A stretch of 50,701 nucleotides of DNA, from assembly GCA_934271655.1 (NCBI GenBank), contig CAKQRW010000024.1, forward strand, positions 1 through 50,701, written 5' to 3'. Of this stretch, positions 17,849 to 27,800 are shown piece by piece. This DNA comes from an uncultured Bacteroidaceae bacterium. Its GTDB lineage: Bacteria > Bacteroidota > Bacteroidia > Bacteroidales > Bacteroidaceae. Each line of letters starts with the position of its first letter. Within the stretch, counting starts at the first letter, position 1. The notes under the pieces were generated by a model. The model was not told the origin of the DNA, did no database searches, and saw only the letters and a program-made list of their open reading frames with translations. Both the position numbers and the translations under genes were made by a program.

Positions 17849-18559
17849 TCAGAAGCTGAGGCCAAAGACGAAGAATGCGCTTTCGCTTGCTGGATTGAAG
17901 GCTATCTTGGCGAATGCTGGGAGAGTGAAGCTCTCTGTCACCTTGATGTCTTTCGATGCTGTGAGTGCCACGTTGCATACGGCAAATCCATTGGCATCTG
18001 TGTAGAATGTGGTGGCCCATGGAGTGGCGCCTATCTCTGCCTTCCAGTCGAGTCCGCCAAGCTTGAACGGTGCTGCCACATTGATGTATGAAGAGTAAGC
18101 TCTGTCGCCATCCTTGTTGCTGCCGTCGTCACCAGCGAAGTTGGTATACCAGTTGACTGCCACCGGACCGAAGTCATAGCCTACCTGTGCCTCAAAGACG
18201 TGGGCTGTATCGTGAGCCTTGTAGTGGAAATACTTGTTGCCCGAGCCATATGGGTCAAACCAGTAGTCTGTGACAGACACGCTGAAGCCGTCTTTCTCGT
18301 ATCCGAGAGTAAGGTCAAACTCCTTGGTGTCTTCCTTGTCGAGGCCGACATTTCCCCATGCTCCGAGAGAGAATCCCTTGTAAGCAACTGAAGCAGAGGG
18401 CTGAACGCTGAAGCCTCCCAGATCTTGGCCACGCCATTCATAACCGCTCACCAGGTCTGCTCCTACGCTGGCCTCAACCTCATCTTGAGCCATGGCGCTT
18501 GCAGAGCCAAACAGTGCTGTACCAATCAGCAATGCAGATGTCTTTGTCAGTCTTTTCAT
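17849..18559 (-). CDS. Outer-membrane beta-barrel protein (putative porin, nitrogen cluster)
   Basis: A 236-residue protein with a clear signal peptide (MKRLTKTSALLIGTALFG, cleavage after SAMA near residue 22) and alternating amphipathic beta-strands ending in the outer-membrane signature ...FVFGLSF with a terminal Phe. Strands such as VSGYEWRGQDLGG resemble TorF-type putative porins. Its place just upstream of glnK-amtB suggests passage of small nitrogen compounds across the outer membrane; this is inferred from position. The open frame extends upstream to 18706, but that part is an AC-rich low-complexity leader, and AAAGAAAGGG just before the ATG at 18559 supports this start. Confidence 0.83.
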   Translation of the reverse strand: MKRLTKTSALLIGTALFGSASAMAQDEVEASVGADLVSGYEWRGQDLGGFSVQPSASVAYKGFSLGAWGNVGLDKEDTKEFDLTLGYEKDGFSVSVTDYWFDPYGSGNKYFHYKAHDTAHVFEAQVGYDFGPVAVNWYTNFAGDDGSNKDGDRAYSSYINVAAPFKLGGLDWKAEIGATPWATTFYTDANGFAVCNVALTASKDIKVTESFTLPAFAKIAFNPASESAFFVFGLSF

Positions 18560-18736
18560 CTTTTTACCCTTTCTTTTTTTTGGTGTTATTACTTGTGTTT
18601 TATTTTGTGTTCGTGTTCCTTTCCTTTGCGAGTTGTATTGTGTCTGTGTGTTATGTCTGTTTTCCTTTGTGTTCTTTTTCTCTGTGTTTGTGCTGCTGCA
18701 GCGCACATGCTCAGCACTGGCTTTCAGCCTCCGCTA

Positions 18737-19966
18737 TCAGATCATCCAGTTTCTGATGCGCTGCATGGCCTCCTTGCAGTTGTCCCTGTTGCCGAATGCT
18801 GTGAGTCGGATATATCCTTCTCCGCTTGGTCCGAAACCTACGCCCGGAGTGCCCACCACGTGCGCCTCATAGAGCATCTCCTCGAAGAATTTCCAGGAAG
18901 TCATTCCGTCTGGAGTCTTCAGCCAGAGGTAAGGAGCGTTCTCGCCGCCATAGACGCTGATGCCTACTTTCTCGAAGCCTTCCTTCATCATGCGGGCGTT
19001 GGTCATGTAGTAGTTGATGGTATCCTTCACCTGCTGCTTGCCTTCTGGCGTGTAGATGGCTTCCGCTCCGCGCTGTGTGATGTAGCTTGTGCCGTTGAAC
19101 TTGGTGCACTGTCTGCGGTTCCAGAGGGCATTGAGCGATATGCGCTCGCCCTTCAGCGTGCCTGCTGTCAGCTCTTTCGGAACGACGGTGTATCCACATC
19201 TCACTCCGGTAAATCCGGCTGTCTTGGAGAAACTCCTGAACTCGATGGCGCACTTCTTTGCGCCTCTGATTTCGTAGATAGAATGTGGTATCTCCGGATC
19301 CTGTATGTAAGCCTCGTATGCTGCGTCATAGAGTATGAGCGTGTCGTTCTTCAGTGCGTAGCTGACCCATTTCTTCAACTCGGCCTTGGTGAGCGTGAGT
19401 CCTGTAGGATTGTTGGGGTAGCAGAGGTACATGATGTCTATGCGGCGCTCTGGTATCTGAGGCACGAAATTGTTTTCGCTTGTGCAGGGGATGTATGTCA
19501 CATTGTTCCACTTGCCGTCTACAAGTTCGCCTGCTCGTCCGCACATCACATTGCTGTCTATGTACACAGGATATATCGGGTCGGTCACTCCGATGCTGTT
19601 GTCGTGTCTGAGGATGTCGCCGATGTTGCCGCAGTCGCTTTTAGCTCCATCGCTGATGAACACCTCTGATGGCGACAGCTGAACGCCGCGTGGCTGGTAG
19701 TCGTTTTTGATGATGGCCTCTATGAGGAAGTCGTATCCATGTTCCGGGCCGTATCCGCGGAAGGTGCTCACATCGCCCATCTCGTCCACAGCCTTGTGCA
19801 TGGCCTCAATGGATGCCTTTGGCAACGGCTGCGTCACATCGCCTATGCCCAGGCTGATGATGTTGGCGTGCGGATGCACCACTTTGAAGGAGTTGACCTT
19901 CTTTGCTATATCGGAGAACAAGTAATTGTTCGGTAATTTCAGGAAATGTTCGTTTACTAAAGCCAT
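18737..19966 (-). CDS. dapL: LL-diaminopimelate aminotransferase
   Basis: A 409-residue class I/II PLP aminotransferase of the DapL type, which makes LL-diaminopimelate from tetrahydrodipicolinate and glutamate in one step. N-terminal NNYLFSDIAKKV and GIGDVTQPLP are typical for DapL, CYPNNPTG binds the cofactor region, and the PLP lysine lies in SFSKTAGFTG. It lies about 120 bp downstream of dapF in the same direction, so both give precursors for lysine and peptidoglycan. Use of glutamate as amino donor links it to the surrounding nitrogen genes. Confidence 0.96.
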   Translation of the reverse strand: MALVNEHFLKLPNNYLFSDIAKKVNSFKVVHPHANIISLGIGDVTQPLPKASIEAMHKAVDEMGDVSTFRGYGPEHGYDFLIEAIIKNDYQPRGVQLSPSEVFISDGAKSDCGNIGDILRHDNSIGVTDPIYPVYIDSNVMCGRAGELVDGKWNNVTYIPCTSENNFVPQIPERRIDIMYLCYPNNPTGLTLTKAELKKWVSYALKNDTLILYDAAYEAYIQDPEIPHSIYEIRGAKKCAIEFRSFSKTAGFTGVRCGYTVVPKELTAGTLKGERISLNALWNRRQCTKFNGTSYITQRGAEAIYTPEGKQQVKDTINYYMTNARMMKEGFEKVGISVYGGENAPYLWLKTPDGMTSWKFFEEMLYEAHVVGTPGVGFGPSGEGYIRLTAFGNRDNCKEAMQRIRNWMI

Positions 19967-20083
19967 TTGTTATGTAGTGTGTTAAGAGTTTTCGCTTGTG
20001 CAAGGTTGTTTCTTTTTTTCTATGCCTTGACTGTCAATACTGTATGTCGGTTTTTGCCTTGGCATGACTGACAATCAGTTTCA

Positions 20084-20926
20084 TCATGCCTCAATCACTC
20101 CTTCGAAGACCTTTGCAGCCGGTCCTGTCATGTACACGTGATTGTCTTTTTCTCTCCACTCGATGTCGAGTGTGCCGCCATCCATGTGGATATGCACCAG
20201 CCTTTTGGCATACTTGTGCATTATGGTTGCCACTGCTGTGGCGCATGCTCCTGTGCCGCAAGCTTGGGTGATGCCCGAGCCTCTTTCCCACACGCGCATC
20301 CTGATGTTGCCATTCTGCATTATCTGGGCAAACTCGATGTTGGCTTTCTGTGGAAAGATGGGATGGTGTTCAAGCAATGGACCCACATGTTCCAGGTCTA
20401 CATTTGCTATGTCGTCTGTGAATATCACAGCATGGGGGTTGCCCATGCAGACGAAGGTCGCGTCATAATCACCGAGGTCGGTCACGAGCGTCAGCCCGTC
20501 CAGCGAACCCGTGGATGTGGCCACCTGGTCTTTGTTTGCCAGCGCTGGCTCGCCCATGTCCACTGTCGCGCTCGTCACCTCGCCGTCTTCTGTGTGAAGG
20601 CTGATGGTCTTGATGCCCGAAAGTGTCTCAAGGGTCACTTCTTTTTTGTCTGTGAGGTGGTTATCGTACACATACTTGCCGATGCACCTGCTGGCGTTGC
20701 CGCACATCATAGCTTCTGAGCCATCGGCGTTGAATATGCGCATTGAAAAGTCTGCTTTTGCGCTCGGGCCGATGAGCACCAAGCCGTCGGATCCTATGCC
20801 TGTGTGGTATTTGCTCCAGGCTACAGAAAGTTCCGAGGGATTGTCTATCGGATATTCCATGGTGTTGACATATATATAGTCATTGCCAAGTCCGTGCATC
20901 TTTGTAAACTTAATCAATTTTGACAT
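20084..20926 (-). CDS. dapF: Diaminopimelate epimerase
   Basis: A 280-residue DapF converting LL- to meso-diaminopimelate. Start FTKMHGLGNDYIYV, first catalytic cysteine in MMCGNASRC and second in ACGTGACA are all present. The frame stays open up to 21094, but a promoter (TAACTTTG at 20976-20983, TTTG at 21005-21008) places the transcript start near 20970, so the ATG at 20926 before SKLIKFTK is chosen. It precedes dapL on the same strand. Confidence 0.96.
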   Translation of the reverse strand: MSKLIKFTKMHGLGNDYIYVNTMEYPIDNPSELSVAWSKYHTGIGSDGLVLIGPSAKADFSMRIFNADGSEAMMCGNASRCIGKYVYDNHLTDKKEVTLETLSGIKTISLHTEDGEVTSATVDMGEPALANKDQVATSTGSLDGLTLVTDLGDYDATFVCMGNPHAVIFTDDIANVDLEHVGPLLEHHPIFPQKANIEFAQIMQNGNIRMRVWERGSGITQACGTGACATAVATIMHKYAKRLVHIHMDGGTLDIEWREKDNHVYMTGPAAKVFEGVIEA

Positions 20927-20975
20927 ATTGAGCTGTTTATTTTGTTTTAAACTATCAATTTGTTTTAAATTTGAT

Positions 20976-21008
20976 GCAAAGTTATTGCATTTTGACAAAA
21001 CAGGCAAA
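20976..21008 (-). promoter_or_regulatory. Promoter of dapF
   Basis: Minus strand TTTG (21008-21005), 20-21 nt spacer, TAACTTTG (20983-20976): a near-perfect Bacteroidota promoter about 45 nt before the dapF start codon. Confidence 0.7.
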
Positions 21009-21074
21009 TATTTCACAACCAAAGTACCAATTTTTATATAAAAACTTTGGATTGGAAGTAAAGTATTATAAAAA

Positions 21075-21121
21075 ATTACGGATTGAAACCACAAACCTAC
21101 GTTATGGTATCAATCCGTAAT
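21075..21121 (-). terminator. Hairpin terminator after asnB
   Basis: ATTACGGATTGA (21075-21086) and its exact complement (21110-21121) form a 12-bp stem just past the asnB stop codon; on the minus strand it is followed by TTTTTTATAA. A rho-independent terminator separating asnB from dapF. Confidence 0.75.
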
Positions 21122-21126
21122 ATATT

Positions 21127-22791
21127 TTAATAAGAGTTCTCATGTACACCCTTCACAGCCCTTCCACTCGGGTCGTTCTGGTTTTTGAAGGACGCATCCC
21201 ACGCCAGGGCCTCTGCCGTAGAGCAGGCAACACTTGGCACGCTGGGCACGCTAAGGGCCGCGCTCTTGCTTGGGAAATGTTCCTCAAAGATAGAGCGGTA
21301 GAAATACTCCTCCTTGTTCATAGGAGGGTTGATAGGGAACCTCTCAGCAGCATGAGCCATCTGCTCGTCGCTGACAGCCTGTGCCGTCATGGCCTTGAGC
21401 GAGTCTATCCAGCTGTAGCCCACGCCATCGCTGAACTGCTCCTTCTGTCTCCACGCCACACTTTCGGGCAGCATGTCCGAGAAGGCCTCACGCACTATCT
21501 TCTTCTCTATGGTGGTGCCAGGACACATCTTAGCTTCCGGGTTGAGCCTCATGGCCACATCGAGAAACTCCTTGTCGAGGAAAGGCACTCGTCCCTCCAC
21601 GCCCCACGCAGCGAGAGACTTGTTGGCTCGCAGGCAGTCATAGAGATAGAGCTTGCTGAGTTTTCTTACGGTCTCCTCGTGAAAGTCCTTGGCTGTAGGC
21701 GCCTTGTGGAAATAGAGATAGCCGCCAAAGACCTCGTCGGCACCCTCTCCGCTGAGCACCATCTTGATGCCCATCGACTTGATGACCCTTGCGAGCAGAT
21801 ACATAGGTGTGGACGCGCGCACCGTGGTGACATCATAGGTTTCTATGAAATATATCACGTCACGTATGGCATCGAGGCCCTCTTGCACTGTGTAGTTTAT
21901 CTCATGGTGCACGGTGCCTATATAGTCTGCCACCTCTTTTGCCTTGGCGAGGTCGGGCGCGCCCTTCAGACCGACAGCAAAGCTGTGGAGCTGAGGCCAC
22001 CATGCGGCCGACTGGCTGTCGGTCTCTATTCGTTTAGCAGAATATTTCTTGGCAATGGCAGAGATGACAGAAGAGTCGAGTCCGCCGCTCAGAAGCACGC
22101 CATATGGCACATCGCTCATGAGCTGGCGCTGCACAGATGCCTCAAGAGCATCGTGGACTTCCTGCACCGAGGCGCCGTTGTCTTTCACAGCGTCGTACGA
22201 CATCCAGTCGCGGCTGTACCATCTGGTCATCTTTCCTTCCTTGCCCCAGTAGTAGTGTCCTGGAAGGAATGGCTCGTAGCGGTCGCAGAAGCCCTCAAGT
22301 GCCTTCAGCTCACTTGCCACATACACGCGGCCCTCATTGTCCTTGCCTATATATAAAGGTATCACGCCTATTGGGTCGCGCGCTATGAGGTAGTCGTCCT
22401 TGTCCTCGTCATAGAGGGCAAAGGCAAAGATGCCATTCAGGTCTTCGAGGAAGTGGATGCCCTTGTCGCGGTAGAGCGCAAGGATGACTTCGCAGTCGCT
22501 GCCTGTCTGGAAATCATACTTACCGGCATACTTGGCGCGGATGTCGCGGTGATTGTATATCTCTCCGTTCACAGCAAGAATCTGCTTCTTGTCTGGAGAG
22601 TAGAGAGGCTGTCCGCCGCTCTGGGGATCTACGATAGACAGGCGCTCGTGAGCCAGGATAGCTGTCTTGCCCACATAGATGCCGCTCCAGTCTGGTCCGC
22701 GGTGCCTAATCTTTTGGGACATTCTGAGAGCCTTTTTCCTTAACTCGCTGGTCTGCTGCTTTATCTGAAATATTCCTACTATTCCGCACAT
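21127..22791 (-). CDS. asnB: Asparagine synthase, glutamine-hydrolysing
   Basis: A 554-residue AsnB. The N-terminal class II amidotransferase starts with the nucleophile Cys2 (MCGIVGIFQ) and continues with RHRGPDWSG; the C-terminal synthetase carries the ATP-pyrophosphatase loop LSGGLDSSVIS and GEGADEVFGGY. It makes asparagine from aspartate, ATP and glutamine. It follows gltD by about 310 bp on the same strand and is probably part of the same nitrogen regulon. The last about 40 residues are rich in Ser/Ala and poorly conserved in kind. Confidence 0.96.
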   Translation of the reverse strand: MCGIVGIFQIKQQTSELRKKALRMSQKIRHRGPDWSGIYVGKTAILAHERLSIVDPQSGGQPLYSPDKKQILAVNGEIYNHRDIRAKYAGKYDFQTGSDCEVILALYRDKGIHFLEDLNGIFAFALYDEDKDDYLIARDPIGVIPLYIGKDNEGRVYVASELKALEGFCDRYEPFLPGHYYWGKEGKMTRWYSRDWMSYDAVKDNGASVQEVHDALEASVQRQLMSDVPYGVLLSGGLDSSVISAIAKKYSAKRIETDSQSAAWWPQLHSFAVGLKGAPDLAKAKEVADYIGTVHHEINYTVQEGLDAIRDVIYFIETYDVTTVRASTPMYLLARVIKSMGIKMVLSGEGADEVFGGYLYFHKAPTAKDFHEETVRKLSKLYLYDCLRANKSLAAWGVEGRVPFLDKEFLDVAMRLNPEAKMCPGTTIEKKIVREAFSDMLPESVAWRQKEQFSDGVGYSWIDSLKAMTAQAVSDEQMAHAAERFPINPPMNKEEYFYRSIFEEHFPSKSAALSVPSVPSVACSTAEALAWDASFKNQNDPSGRAVKGVHENSY

Positions 22792-22813
22792 AGTCTGTAG
22801 TGTTTTATGTTTC

Positions 22814-22848
22814 TCCGCATCCAGACACCGCTACGGGCTGGATGCGGA
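22814..22848 (-). promoter_or_regulatory. Leader hairpin upstream of asnB
   Basis: TCCGCATCCAG (22814-22824) and CTGGATGCGGA (22838-22848) form a perfect 11-bp stem with a 13-nt loop, 23 bp before the asnB start codon. No T-run follows, so it looks more like a leader or protection structure than a terminator. Confidence 0.5.
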
Positions 22849-22879
22849 AGAAATCTTGTTTTAAAGATAGTGTTTGTGT

Positions 22880-23105
22880 TATGGCGGGTTCTGTAAATCA
22901 GCCTTGGCTGCAACACACAACCTGTTGCCGAGGTGATTTATAGGGCCGACCTTATGAAATGCTTAGCCTTTTGCAATATTGCGCGGCCTTTGCTGTAACG
23001 CCTTAGCGATATCGCGTTGCCATATTGCATGTCTTTAGCGACGTTGCTTATTCTTTTGCAATGCCGTTTGTCTTTGCAGAAATCGCTTATCCTTTGATAT
23101 ATAGC
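22880..23105. other. gltD-asnB intergenic with degenerate repeats
   Basis: No gene seen. The stretch 22960-23100 repeats variations of TTGCAATATTGC, CTTAGCGATATCGC and CTTATCCTTT, giving a degenerate array with an irregular period near 20 bp. Function unknown. Confidence 0.35.
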
Positions 23106-24452
23106 TTATTCTTCCTTGTTCAAGAACTTGTTGATGTCCTGCGCAGCCTTGCGTCCGCTGGCAATGGCGCGAACCACCAGTGATGCTCCCGACGCAGCGT
23201 CGCCTGCCACGAACACATTTTCAGGGAACTTAGGCTGTTCGGGCTTGAGGAATCCCATGGCAAGCAGCACAAGCTCGCACTTGATGGTCTCCACCTTGCC
23301 TGTAGGCTTCATGATGGGGCGTCCTCCCTCTGGGTTTGGCAGCCATTCCACCTCTTCCACCTCTGCGCCTGTCACAGCGCCATTCTTTCCGACAAACTTG
23401 TTTGTGGTGAGGCACCAGCGGCGTGTGCATCCCTCCTCGTGGCTAGATGTGGTCTTGAGCACGATAGGCCATTGCGGCCATGGAGTGGCTGGGTTGTGTC
23501 CCACTGGCGGCTTTGGCATGATTTCGATCTGGGTGACGCTGGCAGCTCCCTGACGGTTGCATGTGCCTATGCAGTCAGAGCCTGTGTCGCCGCCACCGAT
23601 GACCAGCACATGCTTGCCTTTGGCGCTCACGCGCTCTTCCTTGGAGAAGGTCTGGCCAGCCAGTATGCGGTTTTGCTGCGAGAGGATGTCGAGAGCGAGA
23701 TGTATGCCCTTCAGCTCACGGCCTGGCACATTGAGGTTTCTCGCTGTTGGTGTGCCTGTGCAGATGCAGTAGGCGTCAAATCCTTCTGGCAGGCTGGTCG
23801 CATCTACAGGCGTGTTCATCTTGAAGATGACGCCCTCGTCTTCCATCACCTTGATGCGTCTGTCTATCACGCTCTTGTTGAGCTTGAAGTTAGGAATGCC
23901 GAAACGCAGCAGTCCGCCTGGAGCCTCGTTCTTGTCAAACACGGTCACCTCATAACCCATGCCGTTGAGCTGGTTGGCTGCGGCGAGTCCGGAAGGGCCA
24001 GCACCGATGACGGCCACCTTCTTGCCGTTGCGCTCGATAGTCCTCACCTTCACATATCCCTCGCGGAAAGCTGCCTCTATGATGGAGCACTCATTCTCGC
24101 GGATGGTGGTAGGAGCGTCAAAGCTCAGCTTGAGCACACAGCTCTTCTCGCAAAGGGCCGGGCAGATGCGTCCTGTGAACTCAGGGAAATCGTTGGTCTG
24201 AATCAGAATCTTGTACGCCTCTTCCCAGTTGCCCTCAGCAAGGGCGGCCTGAAACTCGGGCTGCTTGTTGCCAAGCGGACATGCCCAGTGACAGAAGGGC
24301 ACGCCGCAGTCCATGCATCGCGATGCCTGCAGCTTGCGCTCGTGGCTGTTGAGTGTTTGTTCTACTTCACCGAAGTCTGCTATTCGGTCGTGTATAGGGC
24401 GGTAGCCAGCCTCCTGGCGTGGTATCTTCAAAAAAGCTCTTGGATCTTTCAT
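23106..24452 (-). CDS. gltD: Glutamate synthase small subunit (NADPH)
   Basis: A 448-residue GltD. N-terminal cysteines for iron-sulfur clusters are present (CMDCGVPFCHWACPLGN and CPALCEKSCVL), followed by the FAD fold GAGPSGLAAANQL near residue 150 and the NADPH fold GGGDTGSDCIG. It passes electrons from NADPH to the large subunit. The open frame reaches 24491, but the conserved N-terminus MKDPRAFLKIPRQEAGYRP points to the ATG at 24452. It follows gltB after 378 bp, an unusually wide gap caused partly by MITE copy C. Confidence 0.96.
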   Translation of the reverse strand: MKDPRAFLKIPRQEAGYRPIHDRIADFGEVEQTLNSHERKLQASRCMDCGVPFCHWACPLGNKQPEFQAALAEGNWEEAYKILIQTNDFPEFTGRICPALCEKSCVLKLSFDAPTTIRENECSIIEAAFREGYVKVRTIERNGKKVAVIGAGPSGLAAANQLNGMGYEVTVFDKNEAPGGLLRFGIPNFKLNKSVIDRRIKVMEDEGVIFKMNTPVDATSLPEGFDAYCICTGTPTARNLNVPGRELKGIHLALDILSQQNRILAGQTFSKEERVSAKGKHVLVIGGGDTGSDCIGTCNRQGAASVTQIEIMPKPPVGHNPATPWPQWPIVLKTTSSHEEGCTRRWCLTTNKFVGKNGAVTGAEVEEVEWLPNPEGGRPIMKPTGKVETIKCELVLLAMGFLKPEQPKFPENVFVAGDAASGASLVVRAIASGRKAAQDINKFLNKEE

Positions 24453-24640
24453 TGTCTTATCATTTGTCTGGGGGTGCAAAAACCATAGCATTGCGTGTTG
24501 CTATCCATACGTTTCCGACAGGAAAACGCCTGGATTAGCAGGCCTTATTCTCACAGAGGCTGTGCCTTCGGGCTTGCGGCACGCTGTCTCCACGGCTTTT
24601 GCTTCCCATAACCAGTAAATTAAAACTCTTTACTCTCTCT

Positions 24641-24827
24641 TAAGTAGGTGCTCATAATTATTTCTATATTTGGCGTGCTCTATCTTGAGGCTGATTTTTC
24701 TTCTGTTTGAAGGAACTATGCGGGCATAGTGACTGATAAACAGAAGGAAAATATGACCGAGAGAGAGTGCGACAAATATGAGAGCAGCCTACCTTGATAC
24801 TATAAAATAATTTTGAACACCTACTTA
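24641..24827. mobile_element. MITE copy C (187 bp) between gltB and gltD
   Basis: Same family as copies A, B and D with TAAGTAGGTGCTCATAATTA at the left and TTTTGAACACCTACTTA at the right end, and the internal CTTCTGTTT/AAACAGAAG hairpin. It sits 3 bp past the gltB stop codon inside the presumed gltB-gltD operon. Its stem-loop would be transcribed between the two subunit genes and may alter their relative expression. Confidence 0.88.
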
Positions 24828-24830
24828 TAC

Positions 24831-27800
24831 TTAATAGTCTCTCTGCACTTCCGCAATCTTCTGCTGCAGTTTCTTCATCTGCTCTTCCTGGAGCACCTTC
24901 TTGTACTCGATAGGCACTACCTGGATGAACTCCTCCACGTAGTGGCTCCACTCGTCGAGCATGGTGCGCGCCAGCTTAGAGCCTGTGTAGAGGTAGTGCT
25001 GCCTGATGAGCTCATGCAGTTCCTTGCGGCTGCTGGAGTCTTCGAGGAGAGAAAGCTCCACCATCTCCATGTTGCAGAAGAAATCGAAGTTTCTGTTCTT
25101 GTCCCATACATAGGCCACACCGCCCGACATGCCCGCAGCGAAGTTGCGTCCGGTCTCTCCAAGAACCACCACGCGTCCGCCTGTCATGTATTCACAAGCA
25201 TGGTCGCCCACGCCTTCCACCACGGCTGTGGCACCTGAGTTTCTCACTCCGAAGCGTTCGCCCACTGTGCCGTTGATGTACACCTCACCAGAAGTAGCTC
25301 CATAGAGCAGTGTGTTGCCGGCTATGGTGTTCTTCTCAGCGTCGAAGTTGGAGCGCATTGGAGGCATCACAGCGATGCGTCCGCCTGAGAGGCCCTTGCC
25401 GAGATAGTCGTTGGCCTCGCCTTCCAGCTTGAAGTTGACTCCCTTAGGAAGGAAAGCGCCGAAGCTTTGACCTGCAGAACCAATAAACTTGATGTTGATG
25501 GTCTCGTCGGGCAGTCCTGCCTGTCCGTGAGCCTTGGCTACGGCTCCTGCAAGCATTGCGCCCACTGAGCGGTCTGTGTTTGCTATAGTATATTCGAGAG
25601 ACACCTCCTTCTCTTCATTGATAGCGTCTTTAGCTGCCTCGATGATGGCCAGGTCTTTCACACCCTCGACCTTGTTCTCGTGACCGCTGATAGCATGGAT
25701 GGCTGCGTCGCTGTCCACCTTGTGGAGCATGCGCGAGAAATCGAGAAGATGATACTTCGACTCTGGAGCTGTCTTCTTTGTCACGATGAGGTCTGTGCGT
25801 CCCACTATGTCCTCCAGCTTAGTGAAGCCCATCTCTGCGAGATACTCCCTCACCTCCTGTGCAAGGAATGTGAAGTAGTTGACCACATACTCATAGTGTC
25901 CGCGGAAATGCTCGCGAAGTTTCTCATCCTGAGTGGCCACGCCCACAGGACATGTGTTGGTGTGGCACTTGCGCATCATCACACAGCCAAGCACGATCAG
26001 CACTGTGGTGCCGAAGCCAAACTCATCGGCTCCGAGCATGGCCATCTTCACTACGTCGCGGCCTGTCTTTATCTGTCCGTCGGTCTGCAGGCGCACCTGT
26101 CCGCGCAGTCCGTTGAGCACGAGAGTCTGCTGGGTCTCGCTCAGTCCTATCTCAGGCGAGATGCCCGCATACCTCATGCTGCTGGCTGGAGAGGCTCCTG
26201 TGCCACCCTCGGCTCCGCTGATGACAATGAGGTCAGCCTTGGCCTTGGCCACACCTGCGGCGATGGTGCCCACTCCGCTCTCAGCCACCAGCTTCACGCT
26301 TATCTTGGCTGCAGGGTTGATGTTCTTCAGGTCAAAGATGAGCTGCGCAAGGTCCTCGATAGAGTAGATGTCGTGGTGAGGTGGAGGCGAGATGAGCGAG
26401 ATGCCAGGGATAGAGTGGCGTGTCTTGGCAATGATGTCATTGACCTTGTATCCAGGCAACTGTCCGCCCTCTCCAGGCTTTGCGCCCTGTGCCACCTTTA
26501 TCTGTATCTCTTCTGCGTTGACAAGATATTCGGCTGTGACGCCGAAACGTCCTGAGGCTATCTGCTTGGTCTTGCTGCTGAGCGAGATGCCGTCATACTC
26601 TGAGCTGAAGCGCTCGGAGTCCTCACCACCCTCGCCTGTGTTGCTTCGGGTGCCAAGCTTGTTCATGGCGAGAGCCAAGGCCTCGTGGGCCTCTTTGCTG
26701 ATAGCTCCAAATGACATGGCTCCTGTGACGAAGTGCTTCACGATGCTCTCCACAGGCTCTACCTTGTCTATATCTATTGGGTTGCGCTTGAAGTCGAAGA
26801 AGTCGCGAAGGAAGATTGGGTGCTCCTTCTCGTCAACAAGCTTTGTGAACTCCTTGAATTTCTTGTAGCTGCCAAGGCGTGTGGCAAGCTGGAGCGTAGA
26901 GATGGTCTCCGGGTTCCATGCGTGCTTCTCTCCGTCCTTGCGGAAAGAGAACTGTCCGATGTTTGGCAGTATGTCGTCCACCTGCTTTGGCGCATAGCCA
27001 GAGTCGTGCATGCGTACGGCATCCTTTGCCACTTCCTCCAGGCGTATGCCTCCGATAGTGGATGACTCTGTGCCGAAATATGTTCTGAGGAGGTCTTCTC
27101 CCACTCCCACAGCCTCAAAGATCTTAGCTCCGCGGTAAGACCTGATGGTAGAGATGCCCATCTTGCTCATTATCTTGAAGAGACCCTTGCACACAGCCTT
27201 GGTGTAGTTCTTCTCGGCTGTCTCATAGTTGAGCTGGAGCTTGCCTTTCTTCACAAGGTCGTCGAGGATGGCGAAGACCATGTAAGGGTTGATGGCGCTG
27301 GCTCCGTAGCCAAGAAGAAGGGCAGCGTGCATCACCTCGCGTATCTCTCCGCTCTCCACGATAAGAGCTGTCTGCACACGCTTCTGCACAGAGATGAGGT
27401 AGTGGTGAACAGCGCTCACAGCCAGGAGCGACGGTATGGCCGCATGAGTCTCGTCGATGTCGCGGTCGGAGAGGATGATGTAGTTCACACCGTTGTCCAC
27501 AGACTCCTCAGCCTTCTTGCACAGCTCGGTCAGAGCCTGCTGCAAGGCGCTCGCACCCTTTGACGCGTCGAATGTCATAGGGAGCTTCACGGTGTTGAAG
27601 CCCTTGTAGCGTATGTTGCAGAGCACATCGAGCTGAGTGTTGTTGAGCACAGGATGCGGCAGGCGCACCATCTTGCAGTGGCTCTCGCTTGGAGCGAGGA
27701 TGTGCATGCCCACAGCTCCTATGTATTCTGTCAGAGACATCACCAGTTCCTCTCGGATAGGGTCGATGGCAGGGTTGGTGACCTGCGCAAACTGCTGCCT

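Noticed and set aside
18560..18706. N-terminal extension of the barrel protein
   Set aside because: It would bury the signal peptide behind 49 polar residues; the sequence is an AC-rich leader.
20927..21094. N-terminal extension of DapF
   Set aside because: The conserved DapF start and a promoter at 20976-21008 place translation at 20926.
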